Source: a virus. From it: DNA of 30,567 nt. The translations under genes and the position numbers were made by a program. Every line of letters starts with the position of its first letter. Position 1 is the first letter of the stretch. Where the stretch lies: positions 1 through 30,567 of IMG/VR virus record IMGVR_UViG_3300046534_000295. One strand, given 5' to 3'. This document shows, one piece after another, positions 23,143-28,999 of the stretch. The notes beneath the pieces were generated by a model. That model ran no database searches and had not been told where the DNA came from. It saw only the letters and a program-made list of their open reading frames with translations.

Positions 23143-23652
23143 CTACGCCGCTAGACAGTCCAGCGCATTGCGTAGAGCCGATAGATTGTGCGGCTTGTCG
23201 TCTGCCGCCTTGCCGCATTCCGTTTGCAGTAAAGACGTCTTAACGCGCCCTATTCTGTCCCTCATGGCGTAGTATCGCTTGTAAACCGCCTCGTTGCCGT
23301 CGCTTGGATCAAACCCGCCCGATGATACCGCCAAGCAAGATTTGCTTTCTGATATGCCGATTTCCTCACGATATGCAGCGTAGACCTCCGAGAATGTCCG
23401 CGCCTCTTGTGTTTGCTGCTCTGTGATTTGCTTAGAAACAAACAACTGCCCGATCATATCGCACGCTAGGTCAACAAATGCCCCGCCCTTGCTATCCGGT
23501 GCCGTCCAGTGTCCGCGTGCTAGGCGTTCATCTGTAGGACGTGATGTGGGTTGGGTTGCGATTGATACACCATCACGCACAGCGGGCCATTCTTGGGGTG
23601 TGGCTTTGTTCTGCGCGCGTTTGTTGCGTCGTGCCTGTGATTTGCTGGTCAT
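23143..23652 (-). CDS. Unknown protein before terS, possible late regulator
   Basis: A 169-residue protein. The N-terminus is very basic (MTSKSQARRNKRAQNKATP) and probably disordered, followed by a linker and a helical domain from about residue 62 (FVDLACDMIGQLFVSK, TQEARTFSEVYAAYREEIG, AVYKRYYAMRDRIGRVKTS, NLSALRNALDCLAA). A basic tail plus helical domain, placed first behind the candidate late promoter and directly before terS, would suit a DNA-binding protein, either a late-gene regulator or a packaging partner. The end faintly recalls the DUF6456 pattern, too weak to assign. AAGGG lies six bases before the ATG. Confidence 0.6.
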   Translation of the reverse strand: MTSKSQARRNKRAQNKATPQEWPAVRDGVSIATQPTSRPTDERLARGHWTAPDSKGGAFVDLACDMIGQLFVSKQITEQQTQEARTFSEVYAAYREEIGISESKSCLAVSSGGFDPSDGNEAVYKRYYAMRDRIGRVKTSLLQTECGKAADDKPHNLSALRNALDCLAA

Positions 23653-23673
23653 GTCTGTCCCTTGGTTCGGGTT

Positions 23674-23686
23674 AGATGCTTAGAAT
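23674..23686 (-). repeat. Leader repeat, copy before the unknown gene
   Basis: Second copy of ATTCTAAGCATCT, ending 22 bases before the ATG of the gene at 23652 and about 17 bases downstream of the -10 of the candidate promoter at 23703-23730. It would lie in the 5' leader of that transcript. Confidence 0.6.
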
Positions 23687-23702
23687 GGGTTGAACGCGGA
23701 TA

Positions 23703-23730
23703 ATTTTAGACTGCCGATGTGTTGGTTAAA
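23703..23730 (-). promoter_or_regulatory. Candidate late promoter
   Basis: On the minus strand TTTAAC (23730-23725), 16 bases, TAAAAT (23708-23703). The -10 matches five of six consensus bases, the -35 four. A start near 23696 would give a 40-base leader carrying the 13-mer repeat and the ribosome site of the next gene. It stands at the boundary between DNA-metabolism and packaging genes, where a late promoter is expected. Confidence 0.38.
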
Positions 23731-23757
23731 CAAACTCAAAGAGCCTTCACATTCACA

Positions 23758-23964
23758 GTGGGCCGCGCTCATGAGGTGATACGGTCCGCGTAGACAGGCG
23801 AACTCGCGGGTCAGACCCTGTACGTATCACCACATCAAAGCGGCTTTTGCGAAAACCCGCGAGGACCTAATACAAGGCTGTCGCGGGCATCTAAGTCATT
23901 TGATGGCTTAACGCTGCCATCTGTTAGTTGTCGTGGCCCGCGCTCTGGGAGGAATACGCGGACC
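23758..23964. other. Highly structured gene-free element (candidate cos/pac site, RNA or origin)
   Basis: The 362-base stretch 23653-24014 has no convincing gene. It holds these perfect inverted repeats: GGTGATACG 23775-23783 with CGTATCACC 23823-23831 (extended to 12 bp with one mismatch); CTCGCGGGT 23803-23811 with ACCCGCGAG 23855-23863; CCCGCGA 23856-23862 with TCGCGGG 23881-23887; GGTCCGCGTA 23783-23792 with TACGCGGACC 23955-23964; and GATGGC 23902-23907 with GCCATC 23916-23921. The second and third exclude each other; the second and fourth reach out of the loop of the first. A 26-base direct repeat (23758-23783 and 23933-23958, 19 identical) adds to this. It may act as DNA or as RNA of either strand. 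Confidence 0.65.
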
Positions 23965-23991
23965 ACTTACCAACAAAGGAAGGCCCATGAA

Positions 23992-24030
23992 GACCCAACC
24001 CCACTATGCGCTGGTTATGGGGGTGGGGTC
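23992..24030 (-). other. Long GC hairpin at the end of the early operon
   Basis: GACCCAACCCC (23992-24002) pairs with GGGGTGGGGTC (24020-24030) in 10 of 11 positions around a 17-base loop. One arm is the last codons of the 65-residue gene. No T-run follows on either strand, so it is at most a weak or rho-assisted terminator or a 3'-end protecting stem. Confidence 0.5.
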
Positions 24031-24212
24031 AAGTGTTCCTCTGTCATTCTAAGCAGCCTCCGCGCCGGATCAGATGCGATAACAGCCTGGCGTCTAGCTA
24101 GGCGGTCAAATTCGTCACCCTCCGCTGTGGAAAGTGTTGCGATATTATTTGCGACTGACAAAAGCAGCGATTGAAGCTCTGCCATAAAGTCAGGTTTATT
24201 TACCCTCGCCAT
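24015..24212 (-). CDS. Small helical protein of unknown function
   Basis: A 65-residue protein from the ATG at 24212-24210, with GGAGG nine bases upstream; an in-frame ATG at 24278 lies inside the preceding gene. It is probably two helices (MARVNKPDFMAELQSLLLS, FDRLARRQAVIASDPARRL) and ends in HLTPPP. It is the last gene of the early block before the structured stretch. No family is recognised. Confidence 0.55.
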   Translation of the reverse strand: MARVNKPDFMAELQSLLLSVANNIATLSTAEGDEFDRLARRQAVIASDPARRLLRMTEEHLTPPP

Positions 24213-24213
24213 C

Positions 24214-24483
24214 CTATTCGCCCTCCGTTGGTGCTGCGGGTAGGGGCATCCAGTGGGTGACGCCATAATCAAGATCAATCACGGCGCTGCAATCAAGCCC
24301 GTATCTCAAATCCAATCCGTCCCAGAAACAGACAAACTGTTCGCCGCAATAACTGTTGTAGACAAGAAACTCTGCCCCATCCACAGGCGCTGTCGTAATC
24401 AGTTGCCAGCCCCCCTCATCCTCCCGCATCGCCGCCTCAACAGGATGCACGTCGTCGCCTCGGTGTGTGTGGTCATCGGTCAT
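24214..24483 (-). CDS. DUF551-like protein
   Basis: An 89-residue protein with the DUF551 pattern: GGWQLITTAPVDGAEFLVY, then FVCFWDGL and the closing VTHWMPLPAAP. DUF551 proteins are common in the early regions of phages and their function is unknown. It overlaps the preceding gene by ATGA and has no catalytic motif. Confidence 0.72.
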   Translation of the reverse strand: MTDDHTHRGDDVHPVEAAMREDEGGWQLITTAPVDGAEFLVYNSYCGEQFVCFWDGLDLRYGLDCSAVIDLDYGVTHWMPLPAAPTEGE

Positions 24484-25004
24484 GTCGTTTCCTTGCCCAT
24501 TTCAATAAATTGATTGCGTATAATTTTTTCCTTTGCCTTAGATATTTTTGTGCATCCAGACTTGCGCGCCGCAATGGCCTTAGATAGCCAGCCAATCTTA
24601 AGCATCTGCTCTCCCTCCGTTGCTATCTCATAGGTGATTTTTGGTGCGCCAGACTTCCACGTCTTTGAATCTATCCTGCGAAGTAGCCCAATTTTTACCG
24701 CAAACGTGGCCCGACGTGCCGCTATCTCCTTTGAGCATTTGAGGATTTCTGCAAGTTGCCTTCGGCCCATTGGCGGTTGCCCCTCCATCAGCTTGACCAG
24801 TTCTTCGGCTTTCTTAAACCAGTGCTCTGTGTCTGCCTTATCCACGCCCAGCTTTAGCTTAGGAAACGTGGGAATCTTTGCGACATGGCCTGCCTTTCGC
24901 TCTGCCTTGAGGATAGCTGCGCCGACTAATGCTTCAATCTGCGTCGCGCGGGTCGGCAAGCTAAACGCGTTGGCGATTACATGCGGTATTGTGTCGGCGT
25001 TCAT
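24480..25004 (-). CDS. Winged-helix-like DNA-binding protein, unknown role
   Basis: A 174-residue basic protein. Residues about 80-112 (GRRQLAEILKCSKEIAARR, then AVKIGLLRRIDSK) have the spacing of a helix-turn-helix, and 112-135 (TWKSGAPKITYEIATEGEQ) could be the wing of a MarR/ArsR-like fold. The C-terminus is Lys-rich. The N-terminal ~70 residues are unassigned. Its place at the end of the early operon would suit a transcription switch, but a replication-initiation helper is equally possible. It overlaps both neighbours by ATGA. Confidence 0.62.
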   Translation of the reverse strand: MNADTIPHVIANAFSLPTRATQIEALVGAAILKAERKAGHVAKIPTFPKLKLGVDKADTEHWFKKAEELVKLMEGQPPMGRRQLAEILKCSKEIAARRATFAVKIGLLRRIDSKTWKSGAPKITYEIATEGEQMLKIGWLSKAIAARKSGCTKISKAKEKIIRNQFIEMGKETT

Positions 25005-25261
25005 GTTGCACCGCCATGCTTTTGAATGATGTAATCCCAGATGCGGTATCCCTTGCGATTGTAAGTTTTTGTCGGGCGTGCCACCAACTCACCAAGGCCA
25101 TAAGATTCCTCCCACGCTGCGTCCATAAGGCATTTTTCGTATTCACCCACTGCGCCGCGATAGTAGATCAGGTTTGCTCCTTGTGGCGCGGTTTTGATTG
25201 CCTGGCGAAGTTCTGGCCCTGCAAGTTCTTCGGTGTTCGTGATTTTCAATAGAGTGTCCAT
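25001..25261 (-). CDS. Small unknown protein
   Basis: An 86-residue protein starting MDTLLKITNTEELAGPELR, with IKTAPQGANLIYYRGAVGE in the middle and a basic end (RPTKTYNRKGYRIWDYIIQ). AAAGGAAA lies before the ATG. It overlaps the next gene by ATGA. Not recognised; composition suggests a small folded protein. Confidence 0.62.
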   Translation of the reverse strand: MDTLLKITNTEELAGPELRQAIKTAPQGANLIYYRGAVGEYEKCLMDAAWEESYGLGELVARPTKTYNRKGYRIWDYIIQKHGGAT

Positions 25262-25285
25262 GTCGTTTCCTTTGGGTTTGTTGGG

Positions 25286-25330
25286 TTAAAATGCTGTGAG
25301 GATTAGAAAGTCGTTTGCTCGTTGTGTCAT
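25286..25330 (-). CDS. 14-residue coupled micro-ORF
   Basis: The reading frame MTQRANDFLILTAF starts at an ATG overlapping the stop of the 50-residue membrane protein gene (ATGA at 25330-25327) and ends in TAA at 25288-25286. It carries no ribosome site of its own, so it would be translated only by re-initiation. Existence as a peptide is uncertain. Confidence 0.3.
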   Translation of the reverse strand: MTQRANDFLILTAF

Positions 25331-25479
25331 GGCTTTGTCTCCGTTGATTTACGTTTAGACACTGACATCTTAAAAGCTTGAATGATAAATACCAGCATGG
25401 CCCCAGACACATAAATACCAATAGTTATGCCAAGCCACACCCAAAACCCGCTTACGTAAATCTGCAAAAATTCAAGCAT
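25327..25479 (-). CDS. 50-residue membrane protein
   Basis: A protein with two hydrophobic segments at about residues 4-24 (FLQIYVSGFWVWLGITIGI) and 22-36 (IYVSGAMLVFIIQAF), possibly one long span, and a basic tail (KMSVSKRKSTETKP). The ATG at 25479-25477 overlaps the stop of the preceding gene by one base (TGATG), and it ends in an ATGA overlap with a 14-codon frame. A role in superinfection exclusion or membrane attachment is possible, but nothing identifies it. Confidence 0.65.
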   Translation of the reverse strand: MLEFLQIYVSGFWVWLGITIGIYVSGAMLVFIIQAFKMSVSKRKSTETKP

Positions 25480-25784
25480 CACACGTCCCCCTTTGGTGTC
25501 TTGCGTGCCTCTAGCATTGCGTCGGCATGGCTATAGGCAAAGAACGCGGATTCATGGGTGCGAGAACCTAATTCAGAACCGCTTGTGAACCACTCATAGT
25601 TTGGCCCCATAATACCCATCAAAGCCAGCCCCGCAAATTCATCGCGCAGGGTTTTGTCGCTGGCAAGTCCACCGGCTGCTTGAAGGGCTGCGGCATTGTC
25701 TGCTTTTGACTCACTGCGCGCATTGATCCTTGCCTCAAACGTCTTCCATGTTTCTGCCTGTTCTTCGGGTGTTGGTGTGGTCAT
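25479..25784 (-). CDS. Conserved small phage protein of unknown function
   Basis: A 101-residue acidic protein. The C-terminal half (TLRDEFAGLALMGIMGPNY, then FFAYSHADAMLEARK) is the pattern of a small protein seen in many phage early regions, usually near recombination genes; its role is unknown. The N-terminal part is charged and helical. It follows the gene at 25796 after an 11-base gap. Confidence 0.65.
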   Translation of the reverse strand: MTTPTPEEQAETWKTFEARINARSESKADNAAALQAAGGLASDKTLRDEFAGLALMGIMGPNYEWFTSGSELGSRTHESAFFAYSHADAMLEARKTPKGDV

Positions 25785-25795
25785 GGTCTTATCCT

Positions 25796-25999
25796 TTATG
25801 AGTATTTGTTCATTGAAAAATCCGTGCGAGATGTTCCGCCTGAAATTTCATCCACGAAGAATGGTTCGCGCATAAGGTCCATCGCCTCAGGCAGGTTCGC
25901 AACCGTCGCGCCAATGTCAAGCGCTCGAACCATATCAAGCAAAGCCTGACGGTTAACGACAATTTCCGTATGGTCAATATTTACGCTTTTAAGTGTCAT
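25796..25999 (-). CDS. Small unknown protein behind a candidate promoter
   Basis: A 67-residue acidic protein (MTLKSVNIDHTEIVVNRQ, LLDMVRALDIGATVANLPE, PFFVDEISGGTSRTDFSM). AAAGGA lies ten bases before the ATG at 25999-25997. It is the first gene after an 88-base gap with a promoter-like pair and a perfect palindrome, so it may head its own transcription unit. No family is recognised. Confidence 0.6.
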   Translation of the reverse strand: MTLKSVNIDHTEIVVNRQALLDMVRALDIGATVANLPEAMDLMREPFFVDEISGGTSRTDFSMNKYS

Positions 26000-26029
26000 G
26001 GTCTTGATCCTTTGTTTGCTTCTATCCCT

Positions 26030-26058
26030 ACACTACGGCTAGTTGATCAACATGGCAA
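26030..26058 (-). promoter_or_regulatory. Candidate promoter with a 10-bp palindrome in the spacer
   Basis: On the minus strand TTGCCA (26058-26053), 17 bases, TAGTGT (26035-26030); the -35 matches five of six consensus bases, the -10 three. The spacer contains the perfect palindrome GTTGATCAAC (26042-26051), as in repressor-controlled promoters. It lies in the only larger gap (26000-26087) of this part of the early operon. Confidence 0.38.
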
Positions 26059-26087
26059 GCCCTAATTCGGATATAACAGAATAATAA

Positions 26088-26480
26088 TCACGGGGTCAGG
26101 CTGGCGAAGTGCTCAAACACGGCATATTGCGTGCGGCGTGTAGCATCCAGCAGTGACACGTCGTCAACCTTATGCTCGTTCTCATGGCAACCGCTACAAA
26201 TGTGGTATCCCCAAAAATCGTGCGGCTTCTGGTTTGCGCCTGCCCCCGCCCTTCGCCTGAAGTGTCCTAGGACAGTGGTGGCGTTATCCCCGTTGCACCA
26301 CTTGCTTTTAACTTGGCATTCCTTGTCCCTTGCAAATTTACGTAGTTTTTCTGACACAAAAATCTTGCCAGGTTCGCACACGTCTTTAGGTTTAGTGTTG
26401 CGCTTCATCTGCTTGCGGGGTGCCTTGGGTGGTGTCTGGCCTTTGGCGTAGACGGGGCGCGGGTTTGCAAATTCGCTCAT
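26088..26480 (-). CDS. YbcO / DUF1364 family nuclease-like protein
   Basis: A 130-residue protein. From about residue 42 it follows the DUF1364 (YbcO) pattern: SEKLRKFARDKECQVKSKWC, then TTVLGHFRRRAGAG, KPHDFWGYHICSGCHENEH. Likely metal ligands are Cys55, Cys62, Cys95 and Cys98; His73, His99 and His103 complete an HNH-like site. Such proteins stand in for Holliday-junction resolvases or Rap/NinG-type nucleases in lambdoid phages. The N-terminal 40 residues are basic and Pro/Lys-rich. It ends behind the candidate promoter at 26030. Confidence 0.8.
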   Translation of the reverse strand: MSEFANPRPVYAKGQTPPKAPRKQMKRNTKPKDVCEPGKIFVSEKLRKFARDKECQVKSKWCNGDNATTVLGHFRRRAGAGANQKPHDFWGYHICSGCHENEHKVDDVSLLDATRRTQYAVFEHFASLTP

Positions 26481-26482
26481 TT

Positions 26483-26689
26483 TTAACCCTCCTCTTGTGA
26501 TATGGCGCGCAATCCTTCTGCGTACCCCATGCCTGCGTGCGTGCCGCTGCCCGTTTCAAAGCACGTTGACGGGTGTGCGAGGTACTTGCCGCGACCTTTT
26601 GAGCCGACGCCCATTTCCGTCCTTTCGCAATACGCAGCGGCCTCTTGCAGTCCAGCCTTGCGGCCCATTTCAAAAGCTAACTCACTCAT
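26483..26689 (-). CDS. Small unknown protein
   Basis: A 68-residue protein (MSELAFEMGRKAGLQEAAA, CERTEMGVGSKGRGKYLAH, GTHAGMGYAEGLRAISQEE). AAGGAG lies eight bases before the ATG and sits inside the preceding 14-codon frame. Two bases separate it from the YbcO-like gene. Not recognised. Confidence 0.58.
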   Translation of the reverse strand: MSELAFEMGRKAGLQEAAAYCERTEMGVGSKGRGKYLAHPSTCFETGSGTHAGMGYAEGLRAISQEEG

Positions 26690-26730
26690 TCGCTTGGCTC
26701 CTTTGGTGTAATTTCTACATGTTTGTTCAT
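26686..26730 (-). CDS. 14-residue coupled micro-ORF (MNKHVEITPKEPSE)
   Basis: This frame begins in an ATGA overlap with the stop of the NinB-like gene (26730-26727) and ends in an ATGA overlap with the next gene (26689-26686). Its AAG GAG codons are also the ribosome site of that next gene. It therefore bridges two genes without a gap in translation. Whether the peptide itself has a role or only keeps ribosomes moving is unknown. Confidence 0.4.
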   Translation of the reverse strand: MNKHVEITPKEPSE

Positions 26731-27146
26731 CTGTTACCCTCTGGGTCTGTCATGTGGATGCCTTGCGGCAGGTACTTGGCGCGCATTGCGTCGCCCATTT
26801 GACTTAGCTGTTTGGTCGTCATTGCCGATGTTACTGACACATAATCCATTGCGGCTATCTTTTCCTCCAATGTTAGGTTTTTAAGGTGCTTGAGAAATGC
26901 GCAGAAAGCGGGGTCATCTGCCATTAGGATCGGGCAACCTTGGTAGAACTTGCATTCGCGCTTAACCTGATCGATTGCGCTGTGTGTCTGCTTGGCAATC
27001 TCGCCAAACCATTTATGTATCAGCGCGTTCTGGCTTATCGTGCGCACCTTGCCTTCCTTGAATGTCAGGGTGAAAGGCACCGGCAAGCCCTCCACCCATT
27101 CCGCCAAGCGCCCCGCCTGTTCGGGCGTTACGGCTGACCTTATCAT
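26727..27146 (-). CDS. NinB/Orf-like recombination mediator (tentative)
   Basis: A 139-residue protein with FTLTFKEGKVRTISQNALI, HKWFGEIAKQTHSAIDQVK, CKFYQGCPILMADDPAFC and MDYVSVTSAMTTKQLSQMG. The (R)xxxQNxxxHxWFxxIA element and the closing MTxKQxSxxxDAMxxxYxxxG are typical of a phage family annotated as NinB-like, which in lambda (NinB/Orf) loads recombinases on SSB-covered DNA. SSB and the ERF annealing protein encoded upstream make this role plausible. It is coupled by ATGA to the genes on both sides. Confidence 0.62.
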   Translation of the reverse strand: MIRSAVTPEQAGRLAEWVEGLPVPFTLTFKEGKVRTISQNALIHKWFGEIAKQTHSAIDQVKRECKFYQGCPILMADDPAFCAFLKHLKNLTLEEKIAAMDYVSVTSAMTTKQLSQMGDAMRAKYLPQGIHMTDPEGNR

Positions 27147-27349
27147 GGCGTGTAATTTCCTTTTGTTCCCGCGCGCTCTACCGCCTCAAGTGCTGCCTTC
27201 CATCCAGCGTTAAATGCTGATTTCTCCGTCCAAGTGTGCATGATTGCGCCGTTAGGCCCGTAATACCGCGCTTTCTTTTCAAAGTCGTCATATGATTCGT
27301 CTCTTGAAATACACCTCACGCCGTCTCCTTCGCTTTTATAATCGCGCAC
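27143..27349 (-). CDS. Small unknown protein with GTG start
   Basis: A 68-residue charged protein (MRDYKSEGDGVRCISRDES, KKARYYGPNGAIMHTWTEK, AFNAGWKAALEAVERAG). The start is a GTG at 27349-27347, one base after the stop of the ABC-GNAT gene, without a good ribosome site, so re-initiation is likely. It ends in an ATGA overlap. The W-E-K-x-x-F-N-A-G-W-x-A-A-L pattern recurs in small phage early proteins of unknown role. Confidence 0.58.
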   Translation of the reverse strand: MRDYKSEGDGVRCISRDESYDDFEKKARYYGPNGAIMHTWTEKSAFNAGWKAALEAVERAGTKGNYTP

Positions 27350-27350
27350 C

Positions 27351-28409
27351 CTATAACGAACCCATATATTCGTGAGAATAACAGACCCTTGATGCGTGTT
27401 TCATTTTGTGGCCGCTTTCCTTTGTAACCCTAAACTTTGTATAATCTGCGCGCGCCTTGTGGTTTTTTGATGTAGCCCGCCAAAAAGAACTGGCGTCCCT
27501 CATCTGCCCTAGCCTTGGGTGAGCAGTCTTTGAAAAATACCGTTTTCCTGATGCAATCATAATTTCCCCAACGGCGTTTGAAAGCATAGGGCCGATTCCC
27601 ATGCCTTGAAACTCTGGCAAAATAACTGTGCGGTGTCCGCGCCAAGCATTTTTTAAGCTACCGCTAGGCATGGCAATCACAGCGCAAAACCCAATTGTTC
27701 GCCCCTCCCACAATGCGGCCCAGCAGTGCGAACCTTTATTGATTTTTCCGTCGAGATAGTGATGGTGGCTGAACTCTGACCAAAGCGCGACGTTGCATGG
27801 TTCAACTGAAATTGTGATTTTTGGCCTTTGCCACCCCCTTGGCAAAAACTTGCCCGTGGTTGTTTCAAAAACCCAATCAGGTTCCAGCCAGTCAATGATA
27901 TCATAATGACAGGATGCAAAAACGATCCCCTGCAAGTTATTTTTCCGAATGTGCTTGCCAATAGCCATTGAAGTTGAGCGCGCAACGTCCCGATCAACAA
28001 CACTTGTAAATTCATCAATGACCGCGCCGTCACATAGCTTTTTAGCCATATCTGCCCTGAAAGCCTCACCAGTTGAAAGAACGTGATAAGGTCGAAGCCA
28101 AGACGGGATGGAGTTTAGCCCAACGGCTGAAAGCCTATCTTGCGCTTCGTCGGCACTGATGAAATGCGACGCTATAGATTTGTCACGCTCCCAAGTCGGC
28201 GTCACCTCTTTTCCGTAAGATTGCAAAAGAGTAGATTTGCCACTGCCCGACCCCCCGACTATCAAGCCAATGCCAAAACCGCCGTTAAAAACTTCCATTC
28301 TTGGAGGCGTAAACCGTGAAACGCCATTAAATTTAAAATCAAAAAGCGCCGATATTTCCTTTGTGATATCGTCCTCTTGGACTGTAACTTCTTTTGTTTC
28401 TGTCATCAT
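27351..28409 (-). CDS. ABC-type ATPase fused to a GNAT acyltransferase domain
   Basis: A 352-residue two-domain enzyme. N-terminal ABC ATPase: Walker A at 52-60 (GGSGSGKST), signature-like LSTGE at 111-115, Walker B ending in Asp132-Glu133 (GAVIDEF), a D-loop-like VVDRD, and the switch His168 (ASCHYD). C-terminal GNAT domain from about 200: TVILPEFQGMGIGPML (261-276) is the acyl-CoA-binding motif Q-x-x-G-x-G, followed by KRYFSKTAHPRLGQM and YSHEYMGSL. No membrane segment, so it is not a transporter. The start ATG at 28409 overlaps the ERF stop (ATGA) and has GGAGG at seven to eight bases; an open extension to 28508 lies inside the ERF gene. The substrate is unknown; nucleic acid modification, as for the GNAT-fold Mom protein of phage Mu, is one idea. 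Confidence 0.8.
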   Translation of the reverse strand: MMTETKEVTVQEDDITKEISALFDFKFNGVSRFTPPRMEVFNGGFGIGLIVGGSGSGKSTLLQSYGKEVTPTWERDKSIASHFISADEAQDRLSAVGLNSIPSWLRPYHVLSTGEAFRADMAKKLCDGAVIDEFTSVVDRDVARSTSMAIGKHIRKNNLQGIVFASCHYDIIDWLEPDWVFETTTGKFLPRGWQRPKITISVEPCNVALWSEFSHHHYLDGKINKGSHCWAALWEGRTIGFCAVIAMPSGSLKNAWRGHRTVILPEFQGMGIGPMLSNAVGEIMIASGKRYFSKTAHPRLGQMRDASSFWRATSKNHKARADYTKFRVTKESGHKMKHASRVCYSHEYMGSL

Positions 28410-28999
28410 TCCGCAACCTCCGCCAGTTCGCCCTTGCGCTTTTCCTTTGCAGCAATGACGCGCTTGTCTGCGCTTACGGCCTTTTCGTTCTTTGCAAGTT
28501 CGCCCCAATATGCGCCAAGCCCGTCAAGACTGGTTTCCGTTTCAATCATGCGAATAGCTGCCGCCGTTGCCGCTTGGTGCAGCGCGGGGTCTACGCGGCT
28601 GTGTTCAATGCTATCGTGGTCCGCGTCGTCGCCTGTCTCTAAGCCAAGCGCCTTGAGCAGCGCATACTTGACCGCGTAGCTTTGCGCCTTGCCTGGCCCC
28701 TTGTCCTGCGTGTCGATGCCATGCCCGCAGCTTTCCACGTCAATAAAGTCTTGCGGGTCGTCAATGTTGGCAAAACGCACGGTCATGTTGCATTCGGTCC
28801 GGTTGCCGTTCTGCGCGGTGTCGCACCTGATTGGGTAGTAGATCACGCCATTGGCAAGCAGCGCGGGCCGGACCTTGGCCGTTACCTTGTCGTGGGAAAC
28901 AATCTTGTATTGCATCCCCTTTTTGGTTTCCTTTTGGATGTAGGTGACTTCGCGCATAACTGCGGCCATGCGCTGATGCAGGTTCAATTTATCGGTCAT
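28406..28999 (-). CDS. erf: ERF-family single-strand annealing protein
   Basis: A 197-residue protein that anneals complementary single strands in phage recombination. The ERF core covers about residues 5-140: LHQRMAAVMREVTYIQKET, YKIVSHDKVTAKVRPALLA, GVIYYPI and the diagnostic GPGKAQSYAVKYALLKALG followed by TGDDADHDS. The C-terminus is a charged helix (KEKRKGELAEVAE). The ATG at 28999-28997 overlaps the preceding stop (ATGA) with GGGAG upstream; an earlier ATG at 29044 is inside that gene. SSB encoded nearby is its natural partner. Confidence 0.9.
   Translation of the reverse strand: MTDKLNLHQRMAAVMREVTYIQKETKKGMQYKIVSHDKVTAKVRPALLANGVIYYPIRCDTAQNGNRTECNMTVRFANIDDPQDFIDVESCGHGIDTQDKGPGKAQSYAVKYALLKALGLETGDDADHDSIEHSRVDPALHQAATAAAIRMIETETSLDGLGAYWGELAKNEKAVSADKRVIAAKEKRKGELAEVAE

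Noticed and set aside
23775-23831. tRNA-like fold closed by GGTGATA/TATCACC
   Set aside because: Only 57 bases long, without a T-loop or an anticodon arm of normal size.
23987-24052. Plus-strand 21-codon ORF (MKTQPHYALVMGVGSSV...) with AAGGAAGG before its ATG
   Set aside because: It would be the only rightward gene, overlaps the end of a leftward gene, and part of it is explained by the 23992-24030 hairpin; kept only as a reminder in case the structured element is transcribed rightward.
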